Shown: positions 42,489-52,363, numbered from the stretch's first letter. The stretch is 64,000 nucleotides of DNA from Venatoribacter pacificus (GCF_025318105.1 NZ_JAOANI010000019.1:124001-188000), one strand, 5' to 3'. The notes: a model not told the origin generated them from the letters alone. Numbers and translations are program-made.

Positions 42489-45464
42489 ATGTTCTCAGTC
42501 CCCCGCATTTCTCTTCTGCTGGCGGTTTGTCTGTTGGCCGCATGCAGCGGCAATGGCTCCAGTACGAGCCGCAAAACGGAACCGGTAAAATACGTAAACG
42601 GCTATGTTGGCAGCAGCAGTGTACAGCGCGCGCTGATTCAGGCTGTGCCTATTGATGTGCAGGGGCAGACTGCGACCGAAGTTATCGACACAGACGATGG
42701 TCAGAAAGAAACCTATGCCGGTGCAAAAGCAAGCTCAACAACCTTGGCGTATTACCAGGTGCAGCTTGGCCGTGATGATATTGGCCGGCCAATAACCCTG
42801 ATTGTCAGCGGCAAAGAAGACAACTCAACGCTGGAACGGTGTGAACTGGTTAATGGTTGTTACGACAGCTGGGCCTACCTGAGTGCGAAAGTCGTGCCGC
42901 AGGAATACGAGTTGCGCGCGTCGGTGGGTAATGCCCAGGATAATATGCGCATTAATGTGAACTGGGTGACGCATCTGGCCAGTGCCTTAGCCTACACCAG
43001 TTATATTGATAACAGCGGTGATGGCAGCAATCCGGATACGCCACGGGCGGGTATTTATACCGATTTTACGATTGAGCGTGCCAATTTATGGCTGAGCGCT
43101 TTATTTGATTTATCAGATATTATTTCGCTGCGGCCGCTGGCACCTTCCGAACTGTATAAAGACAGTGGTCTGGCTTCGGCAATTAAACAGGAATCGATTC
43201 TTTATGGTGCCATTGTTGCCGCCGGTCAACAGCTGGCTCTTGATGCCGGACAGGATCAGGTGGATTGGGTGGCCGATGTGGTCGATGAGTTCCTGCACAA
43301 TCAAGGACAGTTCTATCAGCGCTCATCGACGCAAATATCGTTGTATGGCATCTACAGTGCTGCCCGAACTGTACTGCAGAATAATCGTGATTATATCGCT
43401 GCGCAGAATTATTCCGTGCCGTCTGAATTGGCAGGCGCTATTGCTGTGCTCAATCAGCGTATAGCAGCATTACAGGATAAAAATGATCAGCTGTCCGCCG
43501 TCGATATTCCGGCAAGTCAGGTAAAAGACTGGCTTGATCGCATTAATAATGCCCGTGCATTTATGGCCGATCTGAACGAGCGCCTGGTGAATTATAAAGG
43601 GCAGGCTCCCAATACTTGTCCAGCAGGTACTCCGCAGACAGATGAAAGCGGTTGTGTGCATAGTTTTATCGATCCGGCTTATGTCACCAAAACCGTTGAA
43701 TACTACGATGCGCTGAACAGTATCTATGAAGGTATCGCGCCACAGTTGGCCGTGGGAACCGCTGCCGTACGGGATCGGGTGCTGGAATTGATTGGTTGCC
43801 TTAATTCCGGTTGTGCCGGTGATACCCGTTACGATGCCGCCAATAAAAAACTCACCGTCGATGGCCTTACTTTGACCATGGTGCCGGTTGAGCTGGGCGC
43901 AGAAATTGAAAAAGAAGGTAAATACAACGCGTTTGATATTCAGTTGTTGGGTCAAATGGTTGTGGATGCAGATGATCTGAACGATCCACTGGATACCGTT
44001 GCCAGTATTAAATTTAAAGAAGTAAAAACCACTAATGCTGACGATGAAGAGGTTAAAAGCTATTCGCGGGTACGTATTGTTTACAGCGGTGAGGAGGGTT
44101 TTGCTACACCACCTGATCCGATTACCACGCCTCCTTTAGGCTATGACCTGGAATGGCCGGATGTCGATATTCCTGCAACGGTGAATGGTGTTAAACAAGA
44201 CTTTAGTCTGTATTTTTCGGCCAAACTGATCGGCGTTGATGATGTGTTAGTGCCGTCATCACCGATGCACTACAACCTGACGACGATGGCTTTGTCGCTG
44301 GTTGCGAGCAGTGATACAAAAGGTACGATTACTGAAGATGGTAAAGAGGTTGAGTTGAAAGACCTTGCTCAGGTTACGTTATCGGCCGAAGCCAGTAATG
44401 CTGCAAACTACTACTCTGATTCTGTCTGGCCTGAGCTGGACGATTATTTCCGTGTGCGCAGTGGTTTCGAATCCGGAATTATTGAGAGTAATCTTTTTGA
44501 ATACCGGATTATGGAAAATCAAACGGTTTTGTACAGCGAGGTCAATGACGTAAAAGTGTTTCGTCAGGCGGATTATATCGATGTCAATATTAGCGGCTAC
44601 GGCATCAACCGACTGGAGATTTTCTCTGATACCGACGGGCTGGCAGGTCTGCGTAAATGCTCCGTGATTATTAATGATGACAATGAGCGGGAAACCAGTG
44701 TTTGTACCCAGTTGAGTGAAAGCGATGAAGTGTTAACCATTCAGAAGTTGGTCGATGATGATTTGCTTGGCTTGTTCTCGATTCCCAGTCGTGGTGCTTA
44801 CCGTCCGTTGTTTCCCGATGCTGACGACGATGGCAGCTACGAATTGGTCGTTGGCAGTGATGTGGCGCTTGATGGCAAATTGGAAGCCGCTTTTGCGCAG
44901 GGTATTAATAATTTAAGTCTGCGCGCAGCACACGAACTGACCGAAGGTCAGGGCAGCAGTGTTGAGCGGGCACCGCTGGCGATTGTCGATGTTAAATTAA
45001 CCCGTAATTCGAAAGATGTGTGGGAATTGGCTGTTGCCGCAGGCTATGACTACGACTATCTGGTCGATGTGCTGCCAACCGGTGTGCGGGCGCAAAGTTT
45101 GTACCTGTCGTATCTGATTGGGAACAGTTCGGCTCCCGATGAAAATGATGCGGATGTTATTCGTAATTTTACTTTTGAATTAGGCGGCCTGATTATTTAC
45201 CGCGGCGGCGTCAAACTTTTTACCTCGGAAGAAAAGGGCGAAAGTATTGGTGTTACGCTGGCCAGTCGTGTCGACTATGAGCTTGACGGCAGTGGGCAAC
45301 CCTGTGGTGTGATTAACCGTAAAGATGAAATCGTGACCGGTAACTGTAATGCCGTCGGCTACCTGACTTATCGTAACTCCATTGTCGGTGTCATCCGTGA
45401 AGAGCGTGACGGTGTGTATGTAGTACGGTTTAGTGATGGCCAGTTCCTGGTGCTTGGCGGTTGA
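42489..45464 (+). CDS. giant outer-membrane lipoprotein, paralogue 2
   Basis: A 991-residue lipoprotein. Signal peptide with lipobox LLAAC (C19) and Ser at +2, so outer-membrane sorting is expected. Layout follows paralogue 1 (35918): a short N-terminal beta region, NVNWVTHLASALA helix, YGAIVAAGQQLAL helix, then long Asp/Val-rich beta-type sequence and the tail SIVGVIREERDGVYVVRFSDGQ, which matches the paralogue's end. I use the ATG at 42489 because it begins the signal peptide; the frame opens at 42393. It overlaps the beta-barrel gene by four bases (TTGA). Function unknown; the pairing suggests a barrel partner. Confidence 0.8.
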   Translation: MFSVPRISLLLAVCLLAACSGNGSSTSRKTEPVKYVNGYVGSSSVQRALIQAVPIDVQGQTATEVIDTDDGQKETYAGAKASSTTLAYYQVQLGRDDIGRPITLIVSGKEDNSTLERCELVNGCYDSWAYLSAKVVPQEYELRASVGNAQDNMRINVNWVTHLASALAYTSYIDNSGDGSNPDTPRAGIYTDFTIERANLWLSALFDLSDIISLRPLAPSELYKDSGLASAIKQESILYGAIVAAGQQLALDAGQDQVDWVADVVDEFLHNQGQFYQRSSTQISLYGIYSAARTVLQNNRDYIAAQNYSVPSELAGAIAVLNQRIAALQDKNDQLSAVDIPASQVKDWLDRINNARAFMADLNERLVNYKGQAPNTCPAGTPQTDESGCVHSFIDPAYVTKTVEYYDALNSIYEGIAPQLAVGTAAVRDRVLELIGCLNSGCAGDTRYDAANKKLTVDGLTLTMVPVELGAEIEKEGKYNAFDIQLLGQMVVDADDLNDPLDTVASIKFKEVKTTNADDEEVKSYSRVRIVYSGEEGFATPPDPITTPPLGYDLEWPDVDIPATVNGVKQDFSLYFSAKLIGVDDVLVPSSPMHYNLTTMALSLVASSDTKGTITEDGKEVELKDLAQVTLSAEASNAANYYSDSVWPELDDYFRVRSGFESGIIESNLFEYRIMENQTVLYSEVNDVKVFRQADYIDVNISGYGINRLEIFSDTDGLAGLRKCSVIINDDNERETSVCTQLSESDEVLTIQKLVDDDLLGLFSIPSRGAYRPLFPDADDDGSYELVVGSDVALDGKLEAAFAQGINNLSLRAAHELTEGQGSSVERAPLAIVDVKLTRNSKDVWELAVAAGYDYDYLVDVLPTGVRAQSLYLSYLIGNSSAPDENDADVIRNFTFELGGLIIYRGGVKLFTSEEKGESIGVTLASRVDYELDGSGQPCGVINRKDEIVTGNCNAVGYLTYRNSIVGVIREERDGVYVVRFSDGQFLVLGG

Positions 45465-46522
45465 AGCAAAAAGTCCATCCCCGACGTTTCCTTGCGGCGT
45501 TCTTCGCCGCCATATCCGGCAGCTTTCTGCCAGCAGGCGTGCAGGCCGCCGACTGGCAGTTATATTCTGGCCTGGATATTCATGGCAGCTCCGAGCCGGT
45601 TTCTCTCACCGATATGATGTCGGGCTGGGACAGCGATTTTCAGTCCGGTACTTACGCTTATGCGGATGCCCGTTTTCGTTTTGGTATGCGCTTTCGCCAT
45701 TGGCAGCTGGAGCGAGAGACGCGCTGGTATTACTACCTGACCTTTAATCGTGCCACCTCTGAGTTTTATCGTGAGCTGGAGCAAGGGCTGCCCGGTGCTG
45801 CCGACCGTGAGCTTGAGCTGGAGGTCAAAGGGCTGCAGGCGCGGGGAGTGCGGCTGGCGCATCAGCTCGACTTTACCTCGTTCAGCATTACCCCGGCGTT
45901 GGCTTATTACCGTGTTGGTCACTTTCAGTTCGGAACCCTGGAAGGCGTATCGGCAGCGGGAGATCCGCTGACAGCCTCGGCGGTGCTGGATTACCATTTT
46001 GATCAGGACAAAATTCTGGAATATCCGGCGGATGTCAGTGATGGTTCCGGCATCAGTATGGATATTTCATTCAGTGCCCTGCTAAAGGAGCGCTGGCAGC
46101 TGGATGCCGCCTTCAGTGATTTGTGGAACCGCTGGCAATTTGATGATGCGGCTTTTACCACCGGCTGTATCAATCTCAGTGGCGGTGGGCAGGCCGTGTG
46201 CAACAGCTCGGGTGCCGCTTCCGGCCGCTCGGGGCAGTCTTCTTACACGACGGATATTCCCTGGACGTTGAACGGTGGGGTTTATGACACCGCCTGGCAG
46301 GCCGGGTTGCGTTATTTTCAGCATGATCGTTACCAACGGTTCAGTATCGCCAAGGATTGGACGACGCCGCTGGGAGTGCTGGGTGCTTCGCTGCATTCAA
46401 CTCATCAGCTCGGGCTGCACTGGCGCTCCGGCTGGCATCAGCTGGAAATTGTCAGTGATGATGCGCGTCCGGCCTATGCGCGCGATGTTCAGCTGCGCTT
46501 AGGCTTGATGCTGGACTGGTAA
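45461..46522 (+). CDS. predicted outer-membrane beta-barrel protein
   Basis: A 353-residue protein with a Sec signal peptide (MKQKVHPRRFLAAFFAA... cleaved near GVQAADW) and alternating aromatic/hydrophobic strands, ending LRLGLMLDW with a terminal Trp, as in outer-membrane barrels. The start is a TTG at 45461 in a TTGA overlap with the lipoprotein stop, with GGCGG just upstream; no ATG is available near. Translational coupling and adjacency suggest that the barrel and the large lipoprotein act together. It does not resemble a known porin or secretin to me. Confidence 0.72.
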   Translation: MKQKVHPRRFLAAFFAAISGSFLPAGVQAADWQLYSGLDIHGSSEPVSLTDMMSGWDSDFQSGTYAYADARFRFGMRFRHWQLERETRWYYYLTFNRATSEFYRELEQGLPGAADRELELEVKGLQARGVRLAHQLDFTSFSITPALAYYRVGHFQFGTLEGVSAAGDPLTASAVLDYHFDQDKILEYPADVSDGSGISMDISFSALLKERWQLDAAFSDLWNRWQFDDAAFTTGCINLSGGGQAVCNSSGAASGRSGQSSYTTDIPWTLNGGVYDTAWQAGLRYFQHDRYQRFSIAKDWTTPLGVLGASLHSTHQLGLHWRSGWHQLEIVSDDARPAYARDVQLRLGLMLDW

Positions 46523-46704
46523 CGTTCAGCAAGCTTCCTGCTATCTCTTATGTCGGACGTATCTCTGCGTGTGCCTCGCTTTAGCTTCGTATTCGGGTGT
46601 CATGGCTTTCACTGCGGTCGGCGGCAAAATCCGCTATGATGCGCGCTGAATTTTACCGGCGGATAATCTGCCGGTGCGTGCCGACCTGAGCAGCAGAGTA
46701 TCCG

Positions 46705-48183
46705 ATGTATCTGGAACATTTTGGTTTTCAGCGCTTCCCCTTCACCATTGCTCCTGATCCGGATTTTCTTTTTCCGTCGTCAGGTCATCAGGAGGCGTTG
46801 GCGCATCTGCACTATGCGCTTACCGGTCATGGTGGGCTGATTTGTCTGACCGGTGAAGTCGGTACCGGCAAAACCACGCTGTGCCGTGCATTCCTTGCTC
46901 AAACGCCTGCCGAAGTACGTACGGCCTACCTGTTTAATCCACAGTTATCCGCGACGGAGCTACTGCAAAGTCTGTGTGATGAACTGGCGCTGAGTTACGA
47001 CTCCGGTGCGACACTGCGCGAGCTGTACGCTCTGCTTAACAAAGCCTTGCTGGAATGGTATGCCGCTGGCCAACGGGTGATCTGCGTAATTGATGAAGCG
47101 CAGAGCATGCCACCACCGCTGCTGGAGCAGATCCGGCTGCTGACCAATCTGGAAACCCATAAAGAAAAGTTACTGACGCTGATTCTGGTGGGGCAGCCTG
47201 AATTGCGTGAACTACTGGCGCGCCATGATTTGCGCCAGCTTAATCAGCGCATTACTGCCCGTTATCATTTGCAGCATCTCAGTCTGACCGAAACCCGCGC
47301 CTACCTGCGGCATCGCTGTGCTCAGGCCGGCGTTGATGCTGTGCTGTTCAGCCCGCACGCGGCCCGCCGGCTGTGGCGCGCCAGTAGTGGCGTACCCCGC
47401 TTAATCAATAACCTTGCTGACAGAGCCCTGCTTGGAGCTTATGCCTGTGGGCGCCATCAGGTGGATGTTGCGTTGGTTAAGGGGGCGGAGCGGGAAATTC
47501 TCGGTGAGGCTCCGCGGTTATCATGGCTGGCTTTTAAGCCGTTGCTGGCGGTAACGGCGCTGCTTGCTGTCTTGCTGCCGGTCGTTATGTTCAGTCCATT
47601 GTTCAACGATGCCTTTACGGCCTGGCAAACGCCGGCGGCGGACGTCGTTGCTTCGCCGCTTTCATTGCTGACGGCGGGCACAGATTCAACCGCAATAAGC
47701 TGTGAACAGCTACAGGGAGAGCGTCGCCAATGCCTGTGGGTTGACTGGCCTTTCCTGCGGCTGCAGCAACTATCACTGCCGGTCGCCGTGCAAATGAAAA
47801 CATCTGAAGGGTTTGACTGGCGTCTTCTGAGTGATGAGCTGAACCCGGCATCTTTTGCCGGACAGGCGTTGTTGCTGTGGCAGCCTCCCGCCGGATACAA
47901 CGGCCAGCTGGTTCGCCCCGGACAAAAATCCGATCTGATTTTATGGATACGCCAAAAGCTCAATATGGAATGGCAGGCTGACTGGCAGGTCATCAGTCCG
48001 GAAGGACAAAACAGTAAAGTGGACGCGCGTTTTTATGATCCTTTACTGGCCAACCGGGTGGCACAATTTCAGGCTGAGCATGGATTAAGCACCGATAAAA
48101 TCATTGGCCCGGAAACGTTACTGGTGATGCAAAAAGTCGAGCGAGCAACTAACGCTTCCGGTCTGGCAGCGGAGGAGGGTTGA
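46705..48183 (+). CDS. ExeA/GspA-like AAA ATPase with peptidoglycan-binding domain
   Basis: A 492-residue protein: cytoplasmic AAA ATPase (Walker A GEVGTGKT at 50-57, Walker B VICVIDEAQ), a single membrane helix (about 275-297) and a periplasmic tail ending in a PG_binding_1-like domain (ANRVAQFQAEHGLSTDKIIGPETLLVMQK). This is the architecture of ExeA, which with ExeB opens the peptidoglycan for assembly of the type II secretin. The gene is followed one base later by the ExeB-like gene. No other general secretion genes are in the window. Confidence 0.88.
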   Translation: MYLEHFGFQRFPFTIAPDPDFLFPSSGHQEALAHLHYALTGHGGLICLTGEVGTGKTTLCRAFLAQTPAEVRTAYLFNPQLSATELLQSLCDELALSYDSGATLRELYALLNKALLEWYAAGQRVICVIDEAQSMPPPLLEQIRLLTNLETHKEKLLTLILVGQPELRELLARHDLRQLNQRITARYHLQHLSLTETRAYLRHRCAQAGVDAVLFSPHAARRLWRASSGVPRLINNLADRALLGAYACGRHQVDVALVKGAEREILGEAPRLSWLAFKPLLAVTALLAVLLPVVMFSPLFNDAFTAWQTPAADVVASPLSLLTAGTDSTAISCEQLQGERRQCLWVDWPFLRLQQLSLPVAVQMKTSEGFDWRLLSDELNPASFAGQALLLWQPPAGYNGQLVRPGQKSDLILWIRQKLNMEWQADWQVISPEGQNSKVDARFYDPLLANRVAQFQAEHGLSTDKIIGPETLLVMQKVERATNASGLAAEEG

Positions 48184-48184
48184 G

Positions 48185-48898
48185 ATGTCTTATATCCTCG
48201 ATGCCTTAAAAAAATCAGAATTGCAGCGTGCTCAGCAATCAAATTCCTCAGCAAGTGTTGCGCCTGATGCCCCCGTTACGCTGGTCGACCAGACCGAATC
48301 GGCGTCTGCCATAACCGTTATTGCGTTATTACTGGCGGTGTTGGTTTTGTTAGCGGTTTTACTGTTTAGGCTTTTGCCTCTGCAGGGTACGGAGCCTGAA
48401 GCGGCGGTGGCACAGACCGTAGTTTCAGCCACTGATAAACCGTCCACCAGGCGTGATCAGGCGAAGCAAACGGCACCCACCGAGAGACCACTCAAAGAGC
48501 ATGTCGCAGAGTTTGTGCCCCCACCGGTTACGGTCACGGAACCGACTGTGCAGATAAAACCGGTTGATGCACCTGCCGTCGCCGCAGCAGAAAACAAAAC
48601 CTCGCCGGAAGCGGCCGCCAAAGCACCTGCCGCCGCTGCACGCCGCGTGGATAATGCCCGCTCATTACCGCCGCTGGATGCATTGCGCCGTATTCCACCA
48701 TTAATGATTACCAGCCATATCTACAGCCCGGTCGCTGAAAAGCGTACCGTCAGTATGAATAATCGTGAATGGAATGAAGGTGATCTGGTCGCTCCCGGTG
48801 TGGTGCTGTCAGAAATAACCCCCACGGGTATTTTACTGGATGTGGACGGCTGGCCACTTCATATTGGCCGCAGCAAAGGCTGGCAGGCTATCCCCTGA
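48185..48898 (+). CDS. ExeB/GspB-like protein
   Basis: A 237-residue protein beginning MSYILDALKKSELQR, the usual start of this family, with one membrane helix (about 40-64), a Pro/Ala-rich periplasmic linker and a C-terminal GspB-type domain (SHIYSPVAEKRTVSMNNREWNEGD). It partners ExeA. One base separates the genes, so they are one operon; dinG follows 15 bases later. Substrate secretin unknown. Confidence 0.87.
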   Translation: MSYILDALKKSELQRAQQSNSSASVAPDAPVTLVDQTESASAITVIALLLAVLVLLAVLLFRLLPLQGTEPEAAVAQTVVSATDKPSTRRDQAKQTAPTERPLKEHVAEFVPPPVTVTEPTVQIKPVDAPAVAAAENKTSPEAAAKAPAAAARRVDNARSLPPLDALRRIPPLMITSHIYSPVAEKRTVSMNNREWNEGDLVAPGVVLSEITPTGILLDVDGWPLHIGRSKGWQAIP

Positions 48899-48913
48899 TG
48901 CGAGAAGAACATC

Positions 48914-51007
48914 ATGCTGAGCAGTGAAAGCAAAGAACGTATTCAGGCGTTGTATCGTGAGTGTATTAAAGCTCTGGATTTACGGCCGCGTTATGGCCAG
49001 CGGGTCATGATCGCAGAAATTGCCAAAAGCCTTGGTTCAATCCATGAGGATGACAAAGGCCAGCGCGATAACGACAGCGGAATTGCCGTTGTTGAAGCCG
49101 GTACCGGTACGGGTAAAACGCTGGCCTATCTGCTTGCGGCATTACCCATGGCGATTGAAAAAGAGAAAAAACTGCTTATTTCAACGGCAACCGTGGCGTT
49201 GCAGGAGCAGATTCTTGATAAAGATTTACCCAATTTAAAAAAGACCATTTCGCTGCCGTTTAATTTTGCCCTGGCGAAAGGGCGTGGGCGTTATTTGTGT
49301 TTACTAAAACTGGATAAATCATTGCAGCATTTGTCCGGGTTGCTGTCGACGGTCGATTTATTTGAACAGACGCCGGAAGAGCAGGACAGGGAGCTTTATG
49401 AGTCTCTGTTACAGTCTTATGGTTCCGGAAAATGGGATGGTGATCGTGACCGTCTGACCGATGCAATTGAAGATAAACAGTGGTCGCACTTAACCGCGAC
49501 TCATCGTGAATGCTCTAACCGCCGTTGTCCGCATTTTCAGAACTGTGCTTTTTATAAAGCCCGCAACGCCATGGAAGAGGCCGATGTTATTGTCGCTAAC
49601 CACGATTTGGTACTGGCCGATCTGTCATTGGGTGGTGGTGCAGTGCTGCCAGCGCCGGAAAAAACCATTTATGTCTTCGATGAAGGGCATCATCTGGCGG
49701 ATAAAGCACTCAATCACTTCCGTTTAGAAGTGGGCGTGCGCGCTCAGCGGCAATGGTTACAGCAACTGGAAAAAGGCATTGAACAGTTTGTTGCTGCCAG
49801 CGGAATTCCGCACAGTATTATGCATTCGTTAACTGAAGCACCACAAAATATCCGCGATATTTTGCAAAGCATCAGTCTGGTCTGGCCATTATTGATGGAC
49901 ATGATCGGGGAGCAGGAACGGCTGCGTTTTGAATCGGGAAAAATGCCGGAAAACCTTCGCCAGTTGCTGATTAATATTAAAGGGCCGCTGCAGCCACTGC
50001 TGCTGTGTCTGGATAAACTCAATGACATGCTGCAGAAATCCCTCGATCCGAAAGAAGACGGCGATTTTACCCGCGATGTCGCCGAGTCATGGCAAGCCCC
50101 GATGGGGATTATGTTTTCACGCGCCGAGCAATTGTCTGAAGCACTGTCCTGGTTGTGTGCTGAAGAAGCAGAAGGTGCGTTGCCGGTTGCCCGATGGTTA
50201 TCAAAAACGCCGTTCGGTGATGGCTGGGATATTCGTCTGAGTGCATCGCCTATTGCGGTAGCTGATCAGTTACGAAAAAACCTTTGGTGGCGTTGCTACG
50301 GTGCTGTCGTCACATCGGCGACATTAACAGCGCTGAACAGCTTCAATAAATTAAGCTGGGAAAGTGGGTTGCCTGACTGGGCGAATTATCAGCGGGTGAT
50401 GAGTCCATTTGATTATCAGCAGCTGGGCGAATTGCAGCCGGTGTCGCTGGCCTCTGATCCTAAAAGTGATCAGTTTCAGGCCGACATTGAAGACTGGCTG
50501 AAAAACAATATTGATTTAAGCCGGGGTACGCTGGTGTTATTCAGCTCACGGGCGCAGCTGGAAGCTACCCGAGACACTTTTCTGCATGACTGGTACGACC
50601 AGCTGTTATGTCAGGGATTTTTACCTAAAGCGGAAATTGTCCGTCGTCATAAAGAGCGCATTGATAAAGGCGAAGGCAGCATTATTTTTGGTCTGGCGAG
50701 CTTTGCCGAAGGGATCGACTTACCGGGTGAATACGTCACCCACGTGGTTATTGTGAAAATTCCCTTTGCGGTGCCGGATGATCCGATTCAGGCGGCGATC
50801 AGCGAGTGGATGGAAAGCCGTGGGCGCAATCCTTTTATGGAATTAACCCTGCCCGCTGCTTCTATTCGCCTGGTGCAGGCATGTGGACGGTTAATCCGTA
50901 CTGAAGAAGACCGTGGACGCATCAGTATTCTGGATAAGCGTTTGCTGTCGCATCGTTATGGCAAGTTATTGCTCGATTCTTTGCCGCCGTTTAAACGGAT
51001 TTCATAA
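48914..51007 (+). CDS. dinG: ATP-dependent DNA helicase DinG
   Basis: A 697-residue XPD-like superfamily 2 helicase. Walker A EAGTGTGKT (about 58-66), DEGH box in VFDEGHHLAD, iron-sulphur cysteines in RGRYLCLLKL and ECSNRRCPHFQNC, and the C-terminal motif VQACGRLIRTEEDRG. In E. coli DinG resolves R-loops and is SOS-induced; I saw no LexA box before this gene, and it appears transcribed with the ExeAB-like genes. Start has AGAAGAAC upstream. Confidence 0.95.
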   Translation: MLSSESKERIQALYRECIKALDLRPRYGQRVMIAEIAKSLGSIHEDDKGQRDNDSGIAVVEAGTGTGKTLAYLLAALPMAIEKEKKLLISTATVALQEQILDKDLPNLKKTISLPFNFALAKGRGRYLCLLKLDKSLQHLSGLLSTVDLFEQTPEEQDRELYESLLQSYGSGKWDGDRDRLTDAIEDKQWSHLTATHRECSNRRCPHFQNCAFYKARNAMEEADVIVANHDLVLADLSLGGGAVLPAPEKTIYVFDEGHHLADKALNHFRLEVGVRAQRQWLQQLEKGIEQFVAASGIPHSIMHSLTEAPQNIRDILQSISLVWPLLMDMIGEQERLRFESGKMPENLRQLLINIKGPLQPLLLCLDKLNDMLQKSLDPKEDGDFTRDVAESWQAPMGIMFSRAEQLSEALSWLCAEEAEGALPVARWLSKTPFGDGWDIRLSASPIAVADQLRKNLWWRCYGAVVTSATLTALNSFNKLSWESGLPDWANYQRVMSPFDYQQLGELQPVSLASDPKSDQFQADIEDWLKNNIDLSRGTLVLFSSRAQLEATRDTFLHDWYDQLLCQGFLPKAEIVRRHKERIDKGEGSIIFGLASFAEGIDLPGEYVTHVVIVKIPFAVPDDPIQAAISEWMESRGRNPFMELTLPAASIRLVQACGRLIRTEEDRGRISILDKRLLSHRYGKLLLDSLPPFKRIS

Positions 51008-51023
51008 CAGCAGGCGCATAAAA

Positions 51024-51068
51024 TAAAAAAAGCCCGGAGCTATTAGGTTGCTGCCGGGCTTTTTTATT
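51024..51068. terminator. bidirectional terminator after dinG
   Basis: AAAAAAAGCCCGG and CCGGGCTTTTTTAT stem with a 17-base loop, placed between convergent genes. Confidence 0.85.
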
Positions 51069-51085
51069 TATCAGAGCTCTGGTTT

Positions 51086-52363
51086 TTAAGCCAGTTGTTC
51101 TCTGACGTCGTTTTCGTTCTGATCACGGATCATCAGCAGATGACCTTCAAGATAGGCCAGTAATTTCTCGGCTTCTTTTAAATCACGCTGAATCAGCAGG
51201 CAGCGTAAAACTTTGCGGTCACGTTCCATTATACGTACATGATAACGTGCGCCGGTTTCCGGGATCTCCAGATACAGGCTTCGGCTGGATTCAGACAAAC
51301 TCAGATCAACATGAGTCTGCTCAAGTTCGCAACCGGCAAAGTTGAGGTTGTTAATGCGCACGGTGTGTTCTTTGCCACTGACGTCATCAATCAAGCGATA
51401 GGGCTGTTCAAGAGGGCGCTGGCGGCTTTGCAGGCGCTGGTCGGCAAAATCATACGCTTCCGGATTGTAAATTTCGGTGCCTTCAATGCCTTCGAGTGAC
51501 TCGCCACACATGAAGCGGTGAAACAGTGTGCTGGAGGCTTCTCTGCGTTCAAACTGCGCAAGGTGGTCGGCATTTTTGATGATCGCAAAGGTTGCATCAG
51601 TGCATTGGCGGGCGACCGCTGCATTTTCTGATGGCAGGGTGAAGTTATCGAATTCACCGGTGGCAATCATGGTCGGGCATTCAGGAAAGCGCTCGAATCC
51701 CGGGAAGTCCAGCAGGCGCTGGGTATTCTGCGCATAGCGCTGACGTTCGTTGTCGTTCAACCGGGCAATCTGACGGAACAACAGGCGACGGTAGGTCGGG
51801 CTGACTTCCGTTGCCTGCAGGCGGTTATGGTTGATCAGGTTGCAGACTGCTGTGGCGGCAAAAGCATTCATCTCACCGGCCGCCAGCAATTCCAGAGAAT
51901 CTTCCAGTAGGGTGATCAGGCTTTCACGGCGGAAGCAGGTAATGCCGGATAACAATAAGCGTTCTATGCGTTGCGGATAGGCCGCAGCGAACAGCGTCGC
52001 CATTGCTGAGCCGTAACTGATCCCCAGCATCTGCACTTTATCCAGCTGCTGTTCGCGACAGAATAATTCGATCAGATCGGCGTAGTCGTTCAGGCTGAGT
52101 TCCGGTGCCAGTTGGTCATTGCTGCCCTGAGATGGGAAGTCGGCCAGAATAACCGGATGTGTGCTGAGCACTAATTCAACTTCGTTTTTGAAGGAGGTAA
52201 AGCTCTGAAAAGCACCACCAAGAAAGACAACCGGGGATTTATGCAGATTCTCAGGCAGGCTGTACGCCTGAAATTCAACTTTATATTGCCCGCGAGGTGT
52301 TTCCAGCAGCTGGATGCGGGGAGTGTTGCGTAGATCGGCGGCGGAGAAGGTAGAGAACTGCAT
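51086..52363 (-). CDS. RhlA-like alpha/beta hydrolase with PilZ-like C-terminus
   Basis: A 425-residue protein. The N-terminal 270 residues form an alpha/beta hydrolase with the nucleophile elbow GISYGS and late His in NADHLAQF; the overall run (VVFLGGAFQSFTSF, LNDNERQRYAQN) is RhlA-like, a family that makes hydroxyalkanoyl-hydroxyalkanoate lipids. The C-terminus (about 305-425) resembles PilZ: R-rich RLQSRQRP, then the degenerate NLNFAG motif where D/NxSxxG is usual. This points to possible c-di-GMP control, but the key Ser is Asn. The start at 52363 is the best ATG; a longer frame to 52420 lacks a site. Confidence 0.7.
   Translation of the reverse strand: MQFSTFSAADLRNTPRIQLLETPRGQYKVEFQAYSLPENLHKSPVVFLGGAFQSFTSFKNEVELVLSTHPVILADFPSQGSNDQLAPELSLNDYADLIELFCREQQLDKVQMLGISYGSAMATLFAAAYPQRIERLLLSGITCFRRESLITLLEDSLELLAAGEMNAFAATAVCNLINHNRLQATEVSPTYRRLLFRQIARLNDNERQRYAQNTQRLLDFPGFERFPECPTMIATGEFDNFTLPSENAAVARQCTDATFAIIKNADHLAQFERREASSTLFHRFMCGESLEGIEGTEIYNPEAYDFADQRLQSRQRPLEQPYRLIDDVSGKEHTVRINNLNFAGCELEQTHVDLSLSESSRSLYLEIPETGARYHVRIMERDRKVLRCLLIQRDLKEAEKLLAYLEGHLLMIRDQNENDVREQLA

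Noticed and set aside
46705..48898. Type II secretion locus
   Set aside because: Only ExeA/ExeB-like genes are present; no gspC-N genes are in the window.
48899..48913. LexA operator before dinG
   Set aside because: No CTGT-N8-ACAG pattern was found in the short gap, and the gene is linked to the upstream operon.
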